Assembly: GCA_021464525.1 (NCBI GenBank)
Contig: JADRCO010000689.1
Span: 1 to 28,167, forward strand
Direction: 5' to 3'
Source: Rhizophagus sp. LPA8_4_AMF
Taxonomy: Eukaryota > Glomeromycota > Glomeromycetes > Glomerales > Glomeraceae
DNA length: 28,167 bases
The notes under the pieces were generated by a model, which was not told where the DNA came from, searched no databases, and was given only the letters and a program-made list of their open reading frames with translations. The first letter of the stretch is position 1, and each line of letters starts with the position of its first letter. The translations under genes and the position numbers were made by a program. Of the stretch, positions 1 through 10,085 are shown piece by piece.

Positions 1-1785
1 TAACTTATACCTGATATAAGTTATACCAACAAAAGGTTTATTATATATAGACTGATGAAACGATGTGATAAAAGGAGAGTTTTGTAGTTTAATCCATTAG
101 ATAGTTTTAGTTATATTTCCTGTTGATAAATTTCGTATTGTAATATTGCAGATCGCCGAGTGAGGCAGCAATATTGTTATTTTTATGATTTTCGTATACC
201 CGTTGATTTATTAGTTTGTAATTTTTGTCAATTTGGTTATATTGCGTTATTTATTAATAAAGTATACACCGTATCTTGTATAAACCCTATTATAAACACT
301 GATTTACACTGTAATTTCGTAAAACTGACATACAACTTTCTGTTGCTATCACGTGACTACGACGCAAATTGATAGTAACACTTAATTTCGGATGTCATGT
401 GATTTGCGCAGTTGAAACTTCGATTAATTTAATTTTTCCAAAAAAAAGTACGAACATTCTAATCTTTAATGCATTAATATATATTACGAACCCTCATAAT
501 AAAATTGGAACTATCTATATGTCTATAATATCGATTCGTAATAAATTCCCCTTATTTTTTTTCACAATAATTAAGTCAATGAATTGATGTATTTGGATCA
601 ATAAACATTCAAAGATCGACAGTCGAAGTCACAATGATTATTACTGTCTTACCTACTAATGATGATTTATTTATTAGTTACTGGATATACTATACTATGT
701 GTCATTTCATTATCGACCATTTACTTTTTAAGCTGTGAATATTTTATTAATTTATGGATACTGTAATAAAGAAATAATTTGTTATATTACATAATAATTT
801 ATAAGCAGTCAAAAAAGGAAGCATTTCATGCATTTTCAATTAATGATTGATTAGGTAAGAAAAAAGGGTAGTCTTTTTTATTGTAAAATGAAATAAATGA
901 TATGCATTATTTGTGAACGTCATTTTGTGAACGTCATTTTTCGTTTCACTAATACGGGTCTAATACAGCTTAAAATATCATTTGTTACGCAATTGATCTA
1001 TAAAATCTCTTTATTATATTTCCATTTTGAAAAATTTCATCATTTATAGTAAATGCGGTTCCCAAATTTGTAGTCATTTAAATAATCAACAATGCTAATT
1101 ATTATTTAAGATTTATCAATAATTGATGATCGACATCATGAAAATTCGCTTCAATGAAGATAAACGACTAGTATCCAATCATATCAGACGTTTTTTAGGA
1201 ATGGATTTTCGAAATAGATAGTTTGTTCATTTTGCCTTCATCACCTAAAATCGATAGTCTAAATTTAGAACCTTTTTTTTTCGTAGATACTGGATACGCA
1301 CAGCATAATGTGGAATTTTATTAGTTCTATCGCTACGTCTTGGTGATAAGGGGAGATTTATAATAAACAAAATAAATGAAAGCCAATTATTAACATTTTT
1401 CTTACAATCTTAGAATTTCAGACTAACCTTATCTCTTTGATGCCAATGAAAAAGCACAGTACTTTGTAGCACATGTTACATACTGATGATCATGCGGGCA
1501 AATCATTTGTCCTAATATATATATGGATGATCAAAATAAAATTTAGAATTTAATTATAAAGATTTCTTTGTATCGTTTACTTTTATACTAGATTTAAGGT
1601 TGAGTGCTAAAACCAAAATAGCTGTATTCAGAACGTGAAAACAAACAATAAACTAAATTGTTTATCATCAAGTGTAATGTAATTTTATTTATATAATGTA
1701 CTCATTTTCCTTCATTATTTCGGTCAATGTTCTGAAAGATTATATATTATTATCTTGCGCACAGCAACTATCAATTGTAAACAAA
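1..1785. other. AT-rich intergenic region, no gene seen
   Basis: No reading frame here has coding-like composition; the short open stretches at 160-587 are AT-rich and show no motif. Two small structures are visible. A 9-bp perfect inverted repeat (TAACTTATA / TATAAGTTA, 5-nt spacer) occupies positions 1-23 and may be the end of an element cut by the window edge. A perfect 14-bp tandem duplication, TTGTGAACGTCATT twice, lies at 911-938. The last 50 bases before 1786 are the likely promoter side of Myb-like copy 1. Confidence 0.6.
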
Positions 1786-3173
1786 ATGCCATTATTTAAT
1801 GATGAAGTAAGTTATATATTTATTACTAAATTTGTTATTTGAAAAAAATACTTTATTATTAACGAAATGTTTTTTTTTTTTTGAAGAACAATAAACTTAT
1901 CAGGTACCGTATGAAGATGTGGGGACATCTTGATAATCGATTTATAATGATTAGTAAGGAAATGCCACAATTTACACCAATACAAATTTCTAATCAGTAA
2001 GTTTAATTTAATATAATAAATCTGATTTTTAAAAAACTTTGCCTTTATAAATAAATTAATTAATAATTAACCTAGTTGGAAAAAATTTCTCGATCCACAA
2101 TGTAAGTATTACCTTATAATATTTTTTATTTTGTACATGTATAATTTTGAAATGATTTTAATACATCTGTTTATTGATTAGTATACCATGGTAAAAATTG
2201 TCAGATGGATGGTAAAGCACGGTTTAAAAATATATTTTCGAGGAAGTTTAGACCAAAAGAAAAGGAGCAAAAGGTTAGAGCTGAGAACTGCGGAAAAGTT
2301 CATCAAGTGGGCGGTAAAACCTGCTTCAGAAATAAAATCATAAATTTATTGAATTTGAGAAGAAAATATTCAGGGAAAGTTATGCCAGAAAATGAACAAG
2401 AAAAGAAAATTGAACAAGAGGTTAGAGCCAAGAACTGCGGGAAAGTTCATATGGACGGTAGAAGCTGTTTCAAGAATAAATTCACAGATTTTTTGAACTT
2501 GATGAGAAAATATTTAGAGAAAGTTATGCCAGAAAAGGAACAAAAAAAGAAAATTGAACAAGAGGTTAGAGCCGAGAACTGCGGGAATGTTCATCTGGGC
2601 GGTATCAGGGATAAAATCACAGATTTATTGAACTTGACAAGAAAATATTCAGGGAAAGTTGTACCAGAAAAGGAACAAGAAAAGAAAATTGAACAAGAGA
2701 TTAGAGCCAAGAACTACGGGAAACTTCATCTGGACGGTAAATCCTGCTTCAAGAATATATTGCACATGATAAGAAAATATTTAGGGAAAATTATGCCAGA
2801 AAAGGAACAAGAAAAGAAAATTGAACAAGAGATTAGAGCCAAGAACTACGGGAAACTTCATCTGGACGTTAGAACCTGCTTCAAGAATGAAGTCACAGAT
2901 ATATTGCACATGATAAGAAAATATTTAGAGAAAGTTATGCCAGAAAAGGAACAAGAAAAGAAAATTGAACAAGATATTAGAGCCGAGAACTGCAAGAAAG
3001 TTCATCTAGGCGGTAGAACCTGCTTCAGGGATAAAGTCACAGATTTAGGGAAAGTTATGCCAGAAAAGGAACAAGAAAAGAAAATTGAACAAAGAATTTT
3101 ACAGTACTTGTCTTCCTTTACGCACCTTTCACATCACTTATTCAAAAAAATACGTATAAATATATGTATATAA
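1786..3173 (+). CDS. Myb-like copy 1: one Myb-type repeat fused to a tandem-repeat tail (4 exons, 382 aa)
   Basis: Proposed exons are 1786-1806, 1887-1996, 2076-2101 and 2182-3173; introns are GT-AG and the total length divides by three. The start is the 21-nt exon reading MPLFNDE followed by gtaagt, matched exactly in copy 2. Exons 2-3 give a degenerate Myb repeat (residues about 11-52: hydrophobic F where the middle Trp usually sits, then HWKKFLDP, compare the canonical WRNYLNP). Known Myb repeats are three-helix DNA-binding folds, so a nuclear DNA-binding or chromatin role is inferred, not shown. Where copies 3 and 4 have a second Myb repeat, this gene has a basic linker and then about six tandem units rich in Lys and Glu (residues 89 to about 355), ending in an unrelated 20-residue tail. 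An AATAAA lies at 3210-3215. The function of the repeat tail is unknown to me. The exon structure is well supported by the four-way comparison. Confidence 0.75.
2289..3093 (+). repeat. Coding tandem repeat, six units of 44-49 codons (last one shortened)
   Basis: Units start at 2289, 2436, 2580, 2715, 2847 and 2991, with lengths of 147, 144, 135, 132, 144 and about 103 nt. Every internal length difference is a multiple of three, so the array stays in frame. Each unit runs: C/Y-G-K-x-H, then a Gly/Asp turn, CF(R/K)(N/D)K, a hydrophobic stretch ending RKY, MPEKEQEKKIEQ, and RAxN. Units 3 and 4 lack different short blocks, and unit 6 lacks the RKY block. A worn partial unit (2196-2288) precedes the array. 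The charged EKEQEKKIEQE segment looks helix- or coiled-coil-forming. I recognise no named domain. Confidence 0.9.
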
Positions 3174-3374
3174 ATACTAAAAATTTTGTATTCATTTTCC
3201 TGGTGAAAAAATAAATATTTATTTATGTATATTCGTCTTTATTAATAAAAATCAATTTCCAACAAAAAAAAGCTCGGACACGTGATCTATAGTGATCTTG
3301 TGTGAATGGAAATAAAATAATTTTTATTATATTTTAATTGAATAATACTGAAACAATATAAAAAATTTTATACT
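3174..3374. other. 3' flank of Myb-like copy 1
   Basis: AT-rich sequence with AATAAA at 3210-3215, a plausible polyadenylation signal for the upstream gene. A CACGTG E-box lies at 3279-3284. Nothing else is visible. Confidence 0.5.
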
Positions 3375-3649
3375 TAATTCGGGATCCACCTAAGAATCAG
3401 TGAAAATAGTGAAAATTACTATATAAAATTGGGGAAAATTTTAAAAAACATAAAAGCGTTATCTTGTGGTCCAGTAATTGGATTTTAATGAACTTTTTTT
3501 TTATTTTAGAGGACATTGAGAGCTACAAAACATAAAATGTACCATCGAAATTCAATCACTGGATCACAAGATAACGCTTTAATTGATTTTAAAATTCTCC
3601 CCAATTTTATATAGTAATTTTCACTGGTTCTTAGGCGGATCACGAATTA
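3375..3649. mobile_element. MITE-like inverted-repeat element, about 275 bp
   Basis: Left arm 3375 to about 3490 and right arm about 3547-3649 are inverted copies. They share TAATTCG at the ends, then GATCC-CCTAAGAA, CAGTGAAAATTACTATA, AAATTGGGG and AAGCGTTATCTTGTG toward a 55-60 bp centre. The left arm carries a short internal duplication (gtgaaaata). Arms are about 100 bp with scattered mismatches and no coding capacity, which fits a non-autonomous DNA transposon. Target-site duplication is not clear; a TA dinucleotide is possible on both sides. Confidence 0.75.
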
Positions 3650-3804
3650 ATATATTTTGTGAAATCAAAAATTTTAGCCTTTTTAATTTTTAGAATTCTC
3701 TATATAACTAATGAAGAATAATATATGCCTTGTAACTAAAAATATACAAGTTTATGCGGTTTATAAAAAATGCCTAAAAGGCGGGTATTGGCCGTATTGC
3801 TAAA

Positions 3805-4035
3805 GGGCATCCTTAACGTATAGTAAGGGTGTATGATATTAACGTACAGACTGGCCCGAGTTTAGAAATTATACATTTGCACGTGATAGCGTTAACGTTA
3901 ACAGTTAACACTGACCAGTTCGTACGTTAATATCGTACACCCCCACTGTACATTAAGGAATCCCATTGCCAGTAGTGATTATCACTACCGGTGACCCACT
4001 TAATTCTGGCCAAAATTTACAATTTGGCCAGAATT
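3805..4035. mobile_element. Nested inverted repeats (foldback/MITE-like cluster)
   Basis: Arms 3805-3854 and 3915-3964 are inverted 50-mers with few mismatches (GG-ATCCTTAA-GTA, GATATTAACGTAC, ACTGG). The 60-bp spacer contains GTTAACGTTAAC (3891-3902). Just outside lie a perfect 17-bp palindrome (3972-3988, GTAGTGATTATCACTAC) and a second foldback, AATTCTGGCCAAA / TTTGGCCAGAATT (4002-4014 and 4023-4035). Imperfect pairing may extend left to about 3780. No reading frame. Several nested or decayed small transposons is my interpretation. Confidence 0.65.
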
Positions 4036-4478
4036 ATAAAATGCCGGTTAAATCTTTTTCCAAAAATTCCAATTTAAATAATAAATGTGTAAACCACATT
4101 TGAGTAGATACTAATCACACTAAAATTTTGAAAATTTGATTAAAAAAATTCTTAATTATATTAATTTTATTAAAATTTTTTGTGAAAAATTTTACGGTAT
4201 TAAATTTTTAAGTTACGGTATGGTTGATCAATTTTTTTTTTTTACATTATTTCTTTATTAAATATTATATAATTTGAATTTTACAAATATATTAAACCTT
4301 TATATTTATTAATACAAGTCTTTAAGAAGTCTTTTATTAAATTGAGAATCAAAGACTTTAGGGTTTTATTGATAATTGATCAATTATCTGAAGTGTTTTT
4401 TAAGACATTCTAGTAGAACGATAAATTTGTTCATTTCGCGTTTTTTCTGTGAATGATTTTTTTATAAGTTTTACAGCT
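4036..4478. other. AT-rich intergenic DNA
   Basis: I see no gene, repeat or motif of note in this stretch of mostly A and T runs. Confidence 0.5.
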
Positions 4479-4709
4479 GATTTCATAATATACGGGACAC
4501 ATAGTCACATACCGAGAGACAACTTGGTACATTCGGTAAAACTCGGTAAAGTTCAGAATAACGGTAAAAACTATATTGTTCGATTCGGAGCACTGGTCCG
4601 AGCACAGTGGTGTAGTTTTTATTTTATCCTGAGTTATACCGAATCTTACCGAGTTTCTCTCGGCATGAAGTAAAAAATGATGGGTGTCCCGCCGTATATT
4701 ATTAAATCA
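4479..4709. mobile_element. MITE-like element with about 90-bp inverted arms
   Basis: The ends read TGATTTcATAATATACGG...GGGACAC on the left and the inverse on the right (GTGTCCC at 4684-4690, followed by the complementary ATATTATTAAATCA). Internally the arms share CCGAGAGA-AACT, TTCGGTA-AACTC and AAAAACTA around a centre near 4600. The right arm has a few inserted bases. An open frame at 4449-4673 falls inside this palindromic element and is not a gene. Confidence 0.7.
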
Positions 4710-4870
4710 AGTTTTATAATTATAACAAAATATTATATAAGTAATATTCAAAAAAAAAAATTATATCAATAATGTTTATTACCAAAGTTTCTAAATTTAA
4801 GAATTATCATTATGACACAAAATTTATTCTACAAATATTATAATTTAACCAAAAGTAATTTATATGGGGT

Positions 4871-5056
4871 ATTGGAGAATTCAGGATATTGGGGTTCAGA
4901 ATAATAAGATTCGGGATATTGGATTTTAGGAAATTGGGATTTGAGAAATAGGGGATTCGTGAAATTGTATATTTCAGAAAAGATCCAGTTTGAGAAATTG
5001 ACATTCAGGTAATTGACTTCGGGAAAAGATTTAGGAAAATGGAATTCAGAAAATAG
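4871..5056. repeat. Degenerate minisatellite, 15-16 bp unit
   Basis: About eleven imperfect copies of a unit close to attgggattcaggaa follow one another, varying from 13 to 17 bp. The run gives a strand-biased, G-rich plus strand against the AT-rich background. The minus-strand translation of this block (4810-5004) is a repeat artefact, not a protein gene. Confidence 0.75.
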
Positions 5057-5310
5057 TCCGACAAGGGGTATATAGGGTTATTGTAAAATAAAATCTACGT
5101 ATTTCTAGCGTTTAAATCGATAAATAAATAAATAAAATAAAATAAAATAAAAAATTCAATCTGTCTAATAGATTACAAAAAATTTCAATGGATTTGACTA
5201 AATATGCTGGAAAAAGGATAGATTTCTAAATTGAAAAAGATTAGGGATATATTGTAAAAAAAGAAAGTAAAAGAATTAAAAGAATTAAAAAATAAAAGCG
5301 AATAAAAGAT

Positions 5311-5371
5311 AGCAGTGTTTAACTGGTAGAACGTTGGCTTTCTAACCATTAAAACCATGGTTAACCTCAAA
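5311..5371 (+). other. tRNA-like sequence, possible SINE head
   Basis: TTAACTGGTAGAACG (about 5319-5333) resembles a pol III A-box/D-arm (compare AGTTGGTAGAGCG). TTGGCTTTCTAACCA (about 5334-5348) resembles an anticodon arm, with TGG/CCA able to pair. GGTTAACCTCA (5359-5369) is a weak B-box. The acceptor stem does not close, so this is not a functional tRNA. The same head, more decayed, recurs near 8215-8275 in segment B. A tRNA-derived SINE remnant is the simplest reading, but it is an inference. Confidence 0.35.
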
Positions 5372-5497
5372 ATTAAGTTCAAAATTAGTTAAATTAGATT
5401 TTCGAGCTTCCAAGGAAAAGAGTAAAAAAGAGGAAAAAGAGAAATAAAGCAGTAGAAGAAAGTTAAGATAATATGGTAGATAAAAAGAATGACTTGA

Positions 5498-5806
5498 ATA
5501 AATGTGAATAATTGTGGTGCAAGGACCACGTAAATAACGAAAGACAGCAGTAGGGAATATAAAAGAAGAAAAACAAGAATGTAATCAAATTATTGGTTTC
5601 ATTTCATCAGGAATAGGTGAAATTTCACCTACACGCTGTGTACCAACTGGTGATAAATGTGAATAATTGTGGTGCAAGGACTACGTAAATAACGAAAGAC
5701 AGTAGGGAATATAAAAGAAGAAAAACAAGAATGTAATCAAATTAGTATTGGTTTCATTTCATCACGAGTAGGTGAAATTGCACCTACACGCTGTGTATCA
5801 ACTGGT
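5498..5806. repeat. Tandem direct duplication, 155-bp unit x2
   Basis: 5498-5652 and 5653-5806 are near-identical, both running from ATAAATGTGAATAATTG to CAACTGGT. Differences are a few substitutions, a CAG deletion after AAAGACAG, and a TAG insertion before TATTGG. The unit contains GGTGAAATTTCACC, a perfect palindrome in the first copy and broken in the second. A third, diverged single copy lies near 8417-8520. Confidence 0.9.
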
Positions 5807-6769
5807 ACCGGTGGCCTTGTTTGGAGAGAATCCAAATAAAAATCTATGATTTTCTGAACTGCAAGAAGATTTAGTTAATTTAAAGTACTTTTTGCGAAAC
5901 AAAAACATTATATTTACATTTATCCCACTTATCCGATAGTTTACTGGACAACTTCCACCTTCTGTGACTTAAATATATCTAGAAAAAAAAATATAAAATT
6001 AATAAAATATAACAATACTTTATAGTAAATAACGTATAATTTAATTTACCGCGAGATTGGATTTATTCACCATTTTATGAATAAAAAATATTAAACAGCA
6101 ATTCTCAGGAGAAAAGATGTGTTAATTCTCCTCACTTTTATATTAAAAATTACATTACGTCTCAATTAAAATATAATCAACTAAGATTATACAAAGTCCA
6201 ATACCCTATTTGATTGTTTTGGATTTATTCTATTTTTTTTTTTATTTTTTTTTTGATTGTATAATTATCATTGTTTCTGAGCCTGGTAATCATTACCGTT
6301 ATATCAATTAATTTGCTTTGCTACTATTAATAAACCTCTTTGTACAAATAAGAATTAAAAAATAATTACTATAGAAGTTTCTCTACGTCAATATTGGCTT
6401 AAACAGATAATATTTCTCTAAAATCGTGATATATATTGAATGTAAACGGGGAATTACTTTAGTCTTTATCCCTATAAAATTTTTAGAAAATTGATCACTT
6501 GTCGAATTTAAGTTAATTTTATTTATTACCAATGATTTGCATGATTTACATGATAAGCCTTTTCCCTAATCGATTGTCAACTTTAAACTTTCTGTGCTCC
6601 ATATAGTATCATTTGACGAACTCCGTTAATCACTTTGTATTTAAGATTCCAACCGCCGGAATTTCATAACATCAACTCATAACCATGAAATTTAGCTAAA
6701 ACAGAAAAGGCAATTTTTTTTTTAAAAAAAAAAAAAGAAAGCCCGCCTGGAAAGTTAAATATTCTAGAA

Positions 6770-6829
6770 AATGTTCGGGTATGTAATGAAAACGCCATTT
6801 CTGAAATTATGACGAGCATTTTCAGAACA
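6770..6829. repeat. Hairpin-type inverted repeat, copy A
   Basis: Outer arms ATGTTC (6770-6775) and GAACAT (6824-6829) flank a degenerate interior with AAAACGCC. The homologous copy at 10019-10068 keeps a stronger inner stem. TTCTAGAA just before it (6760-6767) resembles a heat-shock-element unit, which may be coincidence. Confidence 0.5.
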
Positions 6830-6860
6830 TGCATTTTTAGTAGCACTTGGTAGTTGAAAG

Positions 6861-8139
6861 CAGTCTTTTTCACATTCAAACATTCTCCACATATTATCAC
6901 TAGAAATAATATACGATAGTGTTTGTAATCTCTCGTTGATCTAAGCGTTACAACAAGAATGTATGTTTAAATTTTTTAGTCTAGATTATTGCAATACAGC
7001 TTTGACTTTGTAACTTTACATTTATCCTATTGCGAAAGTTCACTTAACTTACATGTTGATCGGCATGTGATTATAATAGCGCTTCCCCTAGAGGTTTTGA
7101 TTTTTAAAGCGAAATAAAATACCAACCGGTTCAACCTGCCGTTTAAATTGAGTTACACATAAACTGATTCAACCCGATTTGCGAATCGAATACTAGATGC
7201 TTTCATATATGTCGCAGTCAGTTTCTTGCACACTTAAGAATAGAAAATATTAAAGAATTTGAACACTTTTTATAGATTGCAAGAAAGTAATCTATTGCAG
7301 TCTGCTCCTAGCGTCAGAATGATCATTTTCATAGACAAACTTGACTATCTCAAGGATTAGTAATATATGTTATTTTTAAAGAAATGTTAGTTACATAAGT
7401 TTAATTATTTTTTTTTCAGTTTTTATTTTTTTAATTTTTTGGAGTTTGCTATTTATCACACTCGCTAGTGTGTGGCACGTGATCGTAAATTTTTGCCGGA
7501 ATTATGATACTCGACCGGAATTAAGTAAAGGAATGTGACAGATATTGATCACGTGACAGACAATAGTGTTTCTTTCAACATTGCATGATTCAATTAACTG
7601 GCATTCTTCAGCAAACAAAAGATTACGCACGACACATCCGATGTACTACTATTATACATACGTACAATAAGAGAAAGTATCATTTCTTATTAATAAATAA
7701 TTTTTATTATCTTTTCCCTTCCCTATAAAAAAGTGTCTAATATTCTGGTCATGAAATTCAAATCATGAAAATTATTCGGATAGTTTAAATTTCGCCAAAT
7801 TTACAAAAAAAATAGTTATGTAAAATGTAGATAAATGTAAATTTTTTTTATAGCATGACGGATTTAAAAACCCGCTCATCTCATGTCTGCTACCCTGACA
7901 AAATGTATAGTTTGTATAATTGTTTTCTATTACAATACTCTTCCACCTCTTTTTTTTCTTTCTTTTTTTTAAAAAAAATAATTTATTTATGACTGAAAAA
8001 TACAAAACATATCATAGAATAAAAGATAAAAATACATGATTGTATATAAATACATGAAAAATTTCTTAATTTAAGTATAGTTGCTTAATAAAACTTAATC
8101 ATGATGAAATATAGATGGTAATGTGGGATACATTTCTCG
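6861..8139. other. Intergenic region with a CACGTG inverted repeat
   Basis: No credible gene. The small open frames (for example 7772-8005, minus) are T/A-rich with no motif. One structure stands out: GGCACGTGATC (7474-7484) and GATCACGTGAC (7547-7557) form an inverted repeat about 60 bp apart, with further partial complementarity outward (CTAGTGTGTG against CAGACAATAG). It could be a small MITE. Confidence 0.5.
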
Positions 8140-10085
8140 TAATTATCAAGATTGAAAAAGGATTAGGTGACATAAAAAAAGTAAAAGAGAAATAAAAAGA
8201 ATTTAAAACAAAGGTGAGTAGAGCTTAACTTGCAATATGTTGATTTAAATGTTAAATGGTTAACTAAATTCTGTTCAAAATTACTACTAAGCTTTTCAAG
8301 ATTCGTTAACTTTTCGATTTTTTGAGCACCAAAGCATTAAAAATAAAGAGAATAAAGTGGAGAAAGAAGAATTGAAGCAAAAGTAGAGAAAAATAAATAA
8401 GCTTGAATAAATATGAATAATTGTAAATATGAATAATTGTGGTACAAGTACCACGCACATAACGAAAAGACAGTAGAATAATATAATCACATTATCGGTT
8501 TTATCTCGTCTGGCCAAAATTTCTCCTCAAGTAACATCGTTGGCTTTGTGTCAGGAAGGGAATTGGCGTAAAGATATTCGAACATTCGTACTGTAAAGGA
8601 TACATTCAATTTAATGACTTTTTTATGAAATAGGAAAATACATAAAATTATATTTACTTTTATCCGTCGAAATTTTCCATTTTCTGTAACTTTTGACAGA
8701 TGGTTGATTCGGCATTTTTTTAAGGATTTTCTAAAAAAAAGAAAGAAAAATTAATAAATAAACTAACATTTTTTTTAGTTACTAGTATGATTAATATACC
8801 ATGATGAGACGATAGAGTTCCATTATTAATTTCTTTAACGTGTTGCCATTTTTAAGCTGGCATTCGTAATCGCGGTGACTAGCGGAGTTTAAATTTAGCT
8901 TCATATTACGAAATAATTTACTGTAAATTTTTTGATAAATTGATCGTACAATTTTCTGAAACACAGTGTCATTTTATATTAAAATATTTCCGTTGGAAAA
9001 ACTGAATCAGTAGGATTAGACATCTTTTATGATTGTTTAATTTTTTTTCTTTGTTTATTTTATTATTTTTTTTTTTTAATTGTAAAATTATGCCAAGCTT
9101 CAATGACAGTTTGATTGATCAAAGTAAACGTTAATCATGATAAAAATGTTGATTAATAATCAAAGAACTATTCTATACAGCATAGCATTATTACTGCTTT
9201 GTTACTATTAACAAAGTTCTTTAATAAAATAATTTACCAAGAAGTTATGGCGGCCGTTACATCATACCAGCTTCACTATTACATCTAATAAAGAATAAAA
9301 TTATCTTGATCGTTTTATCGATAAAATTAGTTGGGAATAAAAATAATTATAAAAATTTGTCAATATCAATATAACAAATAATTTTTTTTTTTTTTAAAAA
9401 AAAAAAAAACGTAATAATGTGATTTATATAGATAGAATATCAAATAGAAAATTAAGAATTGCTTATTTTTAAACGATTTTTTTTTCCGATCGATATTTCA
9501 TCATCCCTGTAAAAAAAGTCGATCCGTTTTTTTATATTTTTGTAAATTATATAAATAATCGTCGGTAATCTCATATTCCCGGAATTAATAACCTTATATC
9601 ACGGAATTTATCTAATTATTTACATTTTCCGTAAATGGGTCCTTGAAAAGGCTCATTTTTCCGGAGTTTTACATAAAATTTTTTATAGGGCATTTGAAAA
9701 CGCTATTGTTTTACATTCCTTTTTAGTTGTCACCTTTTTCTCAACCTTTTTTAATATGCTATAACTAAAGAAAAAAATAAATAAATAACGTAAATATAAA
9801 CGGAAAAAAAAAATATAAAAAAGGAGTTGCACGAATGCACGATAAGCCTTCTCTAAATATGCTTAAAATGATTGACAGACATGACAGCCATGTAAATCAT
9901 CAACTCCGTTGATTTCGCATTGTTTACTATGATAAATATAGGTATCCATTTTACTTTAACAGTGTATTGAACCTTTTTATTTTTTTTAAAAAAAGGAAAA
10001 AAAATAAACACTCTAGAAATGTTCGGGCATGAAAACGCCCGTTTCTCTAACGGGCATTTCCAGAACATCTCGTATGGAAATTATT
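8140..10085. repeat. Segment B of the segmental duplication
   Basis: Diverged counterpart of 5150-6860 in the same orientation. It keeps the purine block, decayed tRNA-like head, a single copy of the 155-bp unit (near 8417-8520, preceded by a local AAATATGAATAATTGT duplication), TGCTTTGTTACTATTAA at about 9196, gataagcc at 9841 and the hairpin at 10019-10068. About 300 bp extra lies between 9260 and 9840 compared with segment A. No intact gene is seen. Confidence 0.6.
10019..10068. repeat. Hairpin-type inverted repeat, copy B
   Basis: Outer arms ATGTTC (10019-10024) and GAACAT (10063-10068). Inner stem GCCCG (10037-10041) with CGGGC (10051-10055) around a 9-nt loop. GGGCAT is also directly repeated (10025-10030 and 10052-10057). 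Homologous to 6770-6829. Confidence 0.65.

Larger units (their letters stand above)
5150..6860. repeat. Segment A of a diverged, dispersed segmental duplication (with 8140-10085)
   Basis: The same order of landmarks occurs in both segments. These are a purine-rich AAAAGTAAAAGA block, a tRNA-like head, GAATAATTGTGGT-CAAG-AC-ACG, a T-rich tract, TGCTTTG-TACTATTAA-AAA (6312 here, 9196 there), gataagcc (6551 here, 9841 there) and CTAGAAA-TGTTCGGG-ATG (6763 here, 10012 there). Similarity is patchy, so the duplication is old. I see no intact gene in it. Confidence 0.6.

Noticed and set aside
160..587. Two short plus-strand open frames
   Set aside because: AT-biased composition rich in Phe, Ile, Asn and Tyr, no motif, no splice context, no paralogue in the window.
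3375..4035. CRISPR or prokaryotic attachment-site interpretation of the repeats
   Set aside because: The window is eukaryotic (spliced genes, kinase type) and the repeats are inverted rather than regularly spaced direct repeats.
4449..4673. 74-codon plus frame
   Set aside because: Lies inside the inverted-repeat element 4479-4709 and its apparent coding bias comes from the GC-richer arms.
5311..5371. Functional tRNA gene
   Set aside because: No closing acceptor stem, weak T arm and no proper 7-nt anticodon loop; kept only as a tRNA-like remnant.
5545..5660. Protein-like plus frame around the 155-bp repeat (IIGFISSGIGEISPTRC)
   Set aside because: Not maintained in the second unit or in segment B, where indels break it; treated as repeat sequence.
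6664..6900. 78-codon minus frame
   Set aside because: Runs through a T/A homopolymer and the hairpin repeat; the homologous segment B has no matching frame.
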